Source: Streptomyces roseus
GTDB lineage: Bacteria; Actinomycetota; Actinomycetes; Streptomycetales; Streptomycetaceae
DNA: 64,000 bases
Assembly: GCF_001044425.1 (NCBI RefSeq)
Contig: NZ_LFML01000068.1
Coordinates: 116,771-180,770, forward strand
Direction: 5' to 3'
In this document: positions 60,618-64,000 of the stretch, in pieces
How the letters are laid out: every line of letters starts with the position of its first letter
Numbering within the stretch: the stretch's first letter is position 1
Translations under genes and position numbers: made by a program
The notes under the pieces: generated by a model
The model's input: only the letters and a program-made list of their open reading frames with translations
What the model was told of the DNA's origin: nothing
Database searches by the model: none

Positions 60618-60802
60618 GCCCCGCCCAGGGCCCCATCGACGACCGCTCGCCATCCGAGCCGGTCCTCGGCCGCGTAACGGCCGCGTGCCGGCCCGCGTGC
60701 CGGCCGTCCCCGTCCCGACGTCCGTTCGGCCCGAGGACCGTGGCCCGCGGACCGTGACCCCGGCCCTCGGCACCCGTCCGGCCCGCGGTCGCACCCCGTC
60801 CC

Positions 60803-60824
60803 CCCGGCCCGCACGCGGGCCGGG
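60803..60824 (+). promoter_or_regulatory. Hairpin upstream of the dioxygenase gene (possible attenuator)
   Basis: CCCGGCCCGC/GCGGGCCGGG is a perfect 10-bp stem with an AC centre, 77 bp before the dioxygenase start. Function as terminator or attenuator is inferred from its position between the leader ORF and the operon. Confidence 0.4.
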
Positions 60825-60901
60825 ACCCTCCCGTCGCTCCGCCCGACCAGCCCGTGCCGGACCCGCCTTCGGCATGCCCTGAACGCACCCAAGGAGTTCC
60901 C

Positions 60902-61834
60902 ATGACCACCGCCACCCGCACCCAGCCCCTCGTCACCCGGATCGGCGGCCGGATCGGCGCCGAGATCGGGGGCGTGCGGCTCGGGGGTGAGCTTCAGCCG
61001 GAGGCCGTCGCCGAGATCCGGGCCGCCCTCCTCGCCCACAAGGTCGTCTTCTTCCGCGACCAGGACCACCTCGACGAGGCCGGCCACGAAGCCTTCGCCC
61101 AGCTGCTCGGCACGCCCGTCGCCCACCCCACCGTGCCCTCCGCCGACGGCCGCTACGCCCTCGGGATCGACTCCCACCACGGCGCCCGCGCCAACCAGTG
61201 GCACACCGACGTCACCTTCGTCCCCGCCTACCCCGCCTTCTCCATCCTCCGCGCCGTCACCATCCCCCCGTACGGCGGCAACACGCTGTGGGCCAACACC
61301 GCCGCCGCCTACGCCCACCTCCCCGAGCCGCTGCGCGCCCTCGCCGACGGCCTGCGCGCCGTCCACACCAACGAGTACGACTACGCCGCCCTCAAGCCCG
61401 ACGCGCTCCCCGAGGCCCTCGCCCAGTACCGCGAGGTGTTCACGTCCACGAAGTTCCGCACCGAGCACCCCGTCGTCCGCGTCCACCCCGAGACCGGCGA
61501 ACGCAGCCTGCTCCTCGGCAACTTCGTCCAGCGGATCGAGGGCCTGACCGGTCAGGACTCCCGTGCGCTGGTCGACCTCTTCCAGTCGCACATCGAGCGC
61601 CCCGAGAACACCGTCCGCTGGCAGTGGCGGGCCGGTGACGTCGCGATCTGGGACAACCGCGCCACCCAGCACTACGGCGTCGACGACTCCGACGACCACG
61701 AGCGCACCCTGCGCCGGGTGACGGTCGACGGCGACGTGCCCGTCGGCCCGGACGGGGTGCCGTCCCGCCTGATCAGCCCCGAGACCGTCCCCGACCCGTC
61801 CTTCGGCATCCCGTCGGGCGCTTCCACCGCCTGA
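60902..61834 (+). CDS. TauD/AtsK-type alpha-ketoglutarate-dependent dioxygenase
   Basis: 310-residue Fe(II)/2-oxoglutarate oxygenase. The facial triad is His101 and Asp103 (NQWHTDVTF) plus the distal His near 257 (RATQHYG), and the 2-oxoglutarate Arg is in HERTLRRVT. Similar enzymes oxidatively cleave alkyl sulfates (AtsK) or taurine, releasing sulfate or sulfite plus an aldehyde. AAGGAG 5 nt before ATG 60902. First gene of an operon with ssuE-, ssuA- and ssuB-like genes, so sulfur scavenging is the likely role; taurine versus alkylsulfate is undecided. Confidence 0.9.
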   Translation: MTTATRTQPLVTRIGGRIGAEIGGVRLGGELQPEAVAEIRAALLAHKVVFFRDQDHLDEAGHEAFAQLLGTPVAHPTVPSADGRYALGIDSHHGARANQWHTDVTFVPAYPAFSILRAVTIPPYGGNTLWANTAAAYAHLPEPLRALADGLRAVHTNEYDYAALKPDALPEALAQYREVFTSTKFRTEHPVVRVHPETGERSLLLGNFVQRIEGLTGQDSRALVDLFQSHIERPENTVRWQWRAGDVAIWDNRATQHYGVDDSDDHERTLRRVTVDGDVPVGPDGVPSRLISPETVPDPSFGIPSGASTA

Positions 61835-61865
61835 CCCGCAGTCCGTACCAAGCCCAGGAGGCACC

Positions 61866-62429
61866 GTGCCCACCCTGCTCGCCCTCACCGGCAGCCCCTC
61901 CCCGCACTCCCGTACCGCCGTCGTCGCCGACCACGTGCTGCGCCGGCTCGCCCACGCCGGGTTCGACACCGCCCACCTCGCCGTACGGGAGCTCCCCGCC
62001 GCCGATCTCCTCTCCGCCCGCCGCGGCGAACCGGAGATCCGCCGGGCCCTCGAAGCGGTGGCGGAGGCCGACGGGATCATCGTCGCCACCCCGGTCTACA
62101 AGGCCTCGTACACCGGCCTGCTCAAGGCCTTCCTCGACCTGCTCCCGCAGGACGGGCTGGCCGGCAAGACGGTCCTGCCGATCGCCACCGGCGGCAGCCT
62201 CGCCCACGTCCTGACCCTCGACTACGCCCTGCGCCCGGTGCTCGCGGCGCTCGGAGCGCGGCACGTCACCGCCGGCCGGTTCGTCCTGGACTCCTCCGTC
62301 GAGCGCGGGACCGGCCCCGGCCGGCTGCGGCCCGAGGCGGAGCTGGACCTCTTCCAGGCCGTCGACGAGTTCGCCGGGGCGCTCAGCGCCCAGACCTCCG
62401 CGGCCGCCCTCGCCACCACCGCCCCGTAG
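61866..62429 (+). CDS. ssuE: NADPH-dependent FMN reductase (SsuE-like)
   Basis: 187-residue flavodoxin-fold reductase. The FMN phosphate loop is at TGSPSPHSRT near residues 8-17, and ATPVYKASYTGLLKAFLDLL is the second signature. It supplies reduced FMN to a two-component sulfonate monooxygenase. The monooxygenase (ssuD) is not in the window and may lie beyond the right edge. GTG 61866 has AGGAGGCACC just before it. It begins 31 bp after the dioxygenase stop. Confidence 0.88.
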   Translation: MPTLLALTGSPSPHSRTAVVADHVLRRLAHAGFDTAHLAVRELPAADLLSARRGEPEIRRALEAVAEADGIIVATPVYKASYTGLLKAFLDLLPQDGLAGKTVLPIATGGSLAHVLTLDYALRPVLAALGARHVTAGRFVLDSSVERGTGPGRLRPEAELDLFQAVDEFAGALSAQTSAAALATTAP

Positions 62430-62469
62430 CGGCCCCGAAACCACCGATTCCCGAACAAGGACCACCTCC

Positions 62470-63507
62470 ATGCCCGCAGCCCTCGCCTCCACCACTTCCC
62501 GACGCCAGTTCCTCACCCTGCTCGGCATCTCGGCGGCCGCGGTGAGCTGCGGCACGGCCACCGCAACCGGCGGATCCGGCGGATCCGGCAAGCAGGTCAC
62601 GACCCTCAAGTACCAGGGAGCCGTCGGCGCGGTCCTGCTCCCCGAGCTGGCCGCGGACCTCGGCTACCTGGAGGGCCTGACCCTCGACTGGGTCGGCAAC
62701 ACCATCAGCGGCCCCCAGGACATCCAGTCCGCGGCCACCGGCCAGACCCACTTCGGCGGAGCCTTCAACGGCGCGATCGTCAAACTCGCCGCGAGCAAGG
62801 CCCAGATCCAGTCCGTCATCTCCTACTACGGCTCCGACAAGGACACCTACCTCGGCTACTACGTCCTGGAGGACAGCCCGATCCGCTCGCCCCGCGACCT
62901 GATCGGCAAGAAGGTCGGCATGAACACCCTGGGCGCCCACGCCCAGGCGCTGCTGGAGATCTACCTGGAACGCGGCGGCATCTCCAGGGCCGACGCGGCG
63001 AAGGTCGAGTCCCTCGTGGTCCCGCCCGTCAACACCGAGCAGGCCCTGCGCCAGAAGCAGATCGAGGTCGGGGTGCTCAGCGGGGTCCTGCGCGACAAGG
63101 CCCTCGCCTCCGGCGGCATCCGCCCGCTGTTCAAGGACCACGAGCTGCTGGGCGCCTTCAGCGCCGGGTCGTACGTGATGACCCGGCGGTTCATCAAGGA
63201 GAACCCCGACACCGTACGGACCTTCACGACCGGCGTGGCCAAGGCCATCGAGTGGTCCCGGACGACCCCGCGCGAGGAGGTCATCGCCCGGATGACCGCG
63301 ATCGTCAAGAAGCGGGGCCGCAACGAGGACACCTCCACGCTCCAGTACTGGCGCTCGTACGGCGTGGCCGAGACCGGCGGCCGGATCGCGGACAAGGAGT
63401 TCCAGCTGTGGATCGACTGGCTCGGTGAGCGCGGCGAGGTCAAGAAGGGCCAGCTCAAGGCCTCCGACCTGTACACGAACGAGTTCAACGGCCAGGGGAA
63501 GGGCTGA
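62470..63507 (+). CDS. ssuA: Sulfonate/alkylsulfate ABC transporter substrate-binding lipoprotein
   Basis: 345 residues. The twin-arginine signal SRRQFLTLLG is followed by a lipobox AVSC with lipidated Cys27, so it is a Tat-exported lipoprotein. The SsuA/NitT-type periplasmic-binding fold follows (QDIQSAATGQTHFGGAFNGA, KKVGMNTLGAHAQALLEIYL). It is a substrate receptor for the ATPase encoded next. ACAAGGA precedes ATG 62470. Confidence 0.9.
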   Translation: MPAALASTTSRRQFLTLLGISAAAVSCGTATATGGSGGSGKQVTTLKYQGAVGAVLLPELAADLGYLEGLTLDWVGNTISGPQDIQSAATGQTHFGGAFNGAIVKLAASKAQIQSVISYYGSDKDTYLGYYVLEDSPIRSPRDLIGKKVGMNTLGAHAQALLEIYLERGGISRADAAKVESLVVPPVNTEQALRQKQIEVGVLSGVLRDKALASGGIRPLFKDHELLGAFSAGSYVMTRRFIKENPDTVRTFTTGVAKAIEWSRTTPREEVIARMTAIVKKRGRNEDTSTLQYWRSYGVAETGGRIADKEFQLWIDWLGERGEVKKGQLKASDLYTNEFNGQGKG

Positions 63508-63512
63508 GCGCC

Positions 63513-64000
63513 GTGGCGAAGATCGTGTTCGAGTCCGTGACCAAGACCTTCCCGGGCAAGCAGGCGAAGGGCAGGAGGGCCGGGGCCCCCGGCGGGGGCG
63601 CCTTCACCGCCCTCGACGGCGTGGACCTGGAGATCCGGGCCGGGGAGTTCGTGGTGGTCGTGGGCCCCAGCGGCTGCGGCAAATCCACCCTCCTCGACCT
63701 GCTGGGCGGCCTGGCCCGGCCCACCTCCGGCCGGATCCTCCTCGACGGGGAGCCGGTCACCGGGCCCGGCCTGGACCGGGGCATCGTCTTCCAGCAGTAC
63801 GCCCTGCTGCCCTGGCGCACCGCGCTCGGCAACATCGAGTTCGGACTGGAGGCGACCGGCGTTCCGCGCCGTGAACGAAAGGAGCGGGCCCGGGAGTTCC
63901 TGGACCTCGTCGGCCTCGCCGGATTCGAGGACCGCCACCCGCACGAACTGTCGGGGGGCATGCGCCAGCGCGTGGCGATCGCCCGTTCCCTCGCGTACGA
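63513..64000 (+). CDS. ssuB: Sulfonate ABC transporter ATPase (truncated by window end)
   Basis: First 162 residues of an SsuB/TauB-type ATPase. Walker A GPSGCGKST is at 51-59, the Q-loop is in VFQQYALLPW, and the ABC signature LSGGMRQR lies near 148-155. The Walker B Asp is just beyond base 64000. GTG 63513 starts 5 bp after ssuA. The QQYALLPWRTALGN region is typical of nitrate/sulfonate/taurine importers. A permease (ssuC) is expected next. Confidence 0.92.
   Translation, partial: MAKIVFESVTKTFPGKQAKGRRAGAPGGGAFTALDGVDLEIRAGEFVVVVGPSGCGKSTLLDLLGGLARPTSGRILLDGEPVTGPGLDRGIVFQQYALLPWRTALGNIEFGLEATGVPRRERKERAREFLDLVGLAGFEDRHPHELSGGMRQRVAIARSLAY

Noticed and set aside
60150..60875. Long minus-strand frames in the mutA-dioxygenase gap
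   Set aside because: They run across the 11-bp repeats and GC-rich spacer, consist of Arg/Gly/Pro low-complexity sequence and lack ribosome sites.
1..64000. tRNA, rRNA, CRISPR arrays, insertion sequences, integrase or attachment sites
   Set aside because: Looked for on both strands by eye; no convincing T-loop, transposase motif or repeat-spacer pattern was found.

Overview
The window is a chromosomal segment of a Streptomyces. It has very high GC and third-position GC bias, and it carries actinomycete-specific genes: sepH, cutRS, DUF4193, DUF3093, DUF3159, DUF3710 and DUF5998 families, a coproheme-type ferrochelatase with C-terminal cysteines, and HPr. It also contains an actinomycete-style c-di-AMP riboswitch. 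From memory, the order from the citrate synthases through parC, ptsH, pat, sepH, cpfC, cutRS, dut and kdpDE matches the S. coelicolor core around SCO5831-SCO5876. No tRNA, rRNA, CRISPR array, insertion sequence or intact prophage was recognised.

Layout. 1-3.6 kb: a divergent pair of citrate synthases, one with an N-terminal DNA-binding HTH, around an AT-rich operator-like region, then a CobW GTPase. 3.6-8.2 kb: an Mrr-TerD fusion and topoisomerase IV subunit A. 8.5-13.7 kb: an M16 peptidase pair, a c-di-AMP riboswitch with an M23 cell-wall peptidase, a GntR regulator and HPr. 13.9-23.8 kb: Pat-type acetyltransferase, a phosphodiesterase, thymidine kinase, a VOC protein, a rhodanese, and sepH divergent from a membrane protein. 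23.8-28.8 kb: lactone oxidase with MFS transporter, ferrochelatase, inositol monophosphatase and a 55-aa gene. 29-35 kb: cutRS, DUF4193, EcsC-like, DUF3093, thioesterase, dut and DUF3710. 35.2-43.4 kb is a potassium-homeostasis block: kdpD-kdpE, an OB-fold protein, DUF3159, two TrkA/RCK proteins and a KimA-type importer. A TRAM RNA methyltransferase follows.

44.9-51.3 kb is an accessory, defence-like island. It holds the decayed C-terminus of a helicase, two convergent paralogous nuclease-helicase proteins (PD-(D/E)xK plus DUF2075), a 42-aa single-TM protein between them, and a broken T4-beta-protein-family gene. The two nuclease-helicase genes share nearly identical non-coding upstream DNA although their proteins have diverged. 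This is the strongest candidate for an undescribed system.

51.5-64 kb: a SWIM zinc-finger protein, an Lrp/AsnC regulator divergent from L-asparaginase over a perfect palindrome, the mutA-mutB-meaB methylmalonyl-CoA mutase operon, and a sulfonate/alkylsulfate operon (dioxygenase, ssuE, ssuA, ssuB). The last is preceded by a leaderless, cysteine-containing small ORF that looks like a sulfur-responsive leader. Many genes have a -10-like hexamer 6-8 nt before the start codon and no Shine-Dalgarno sequence, so leaderless transcription appears common here. Both window ends cut genes.
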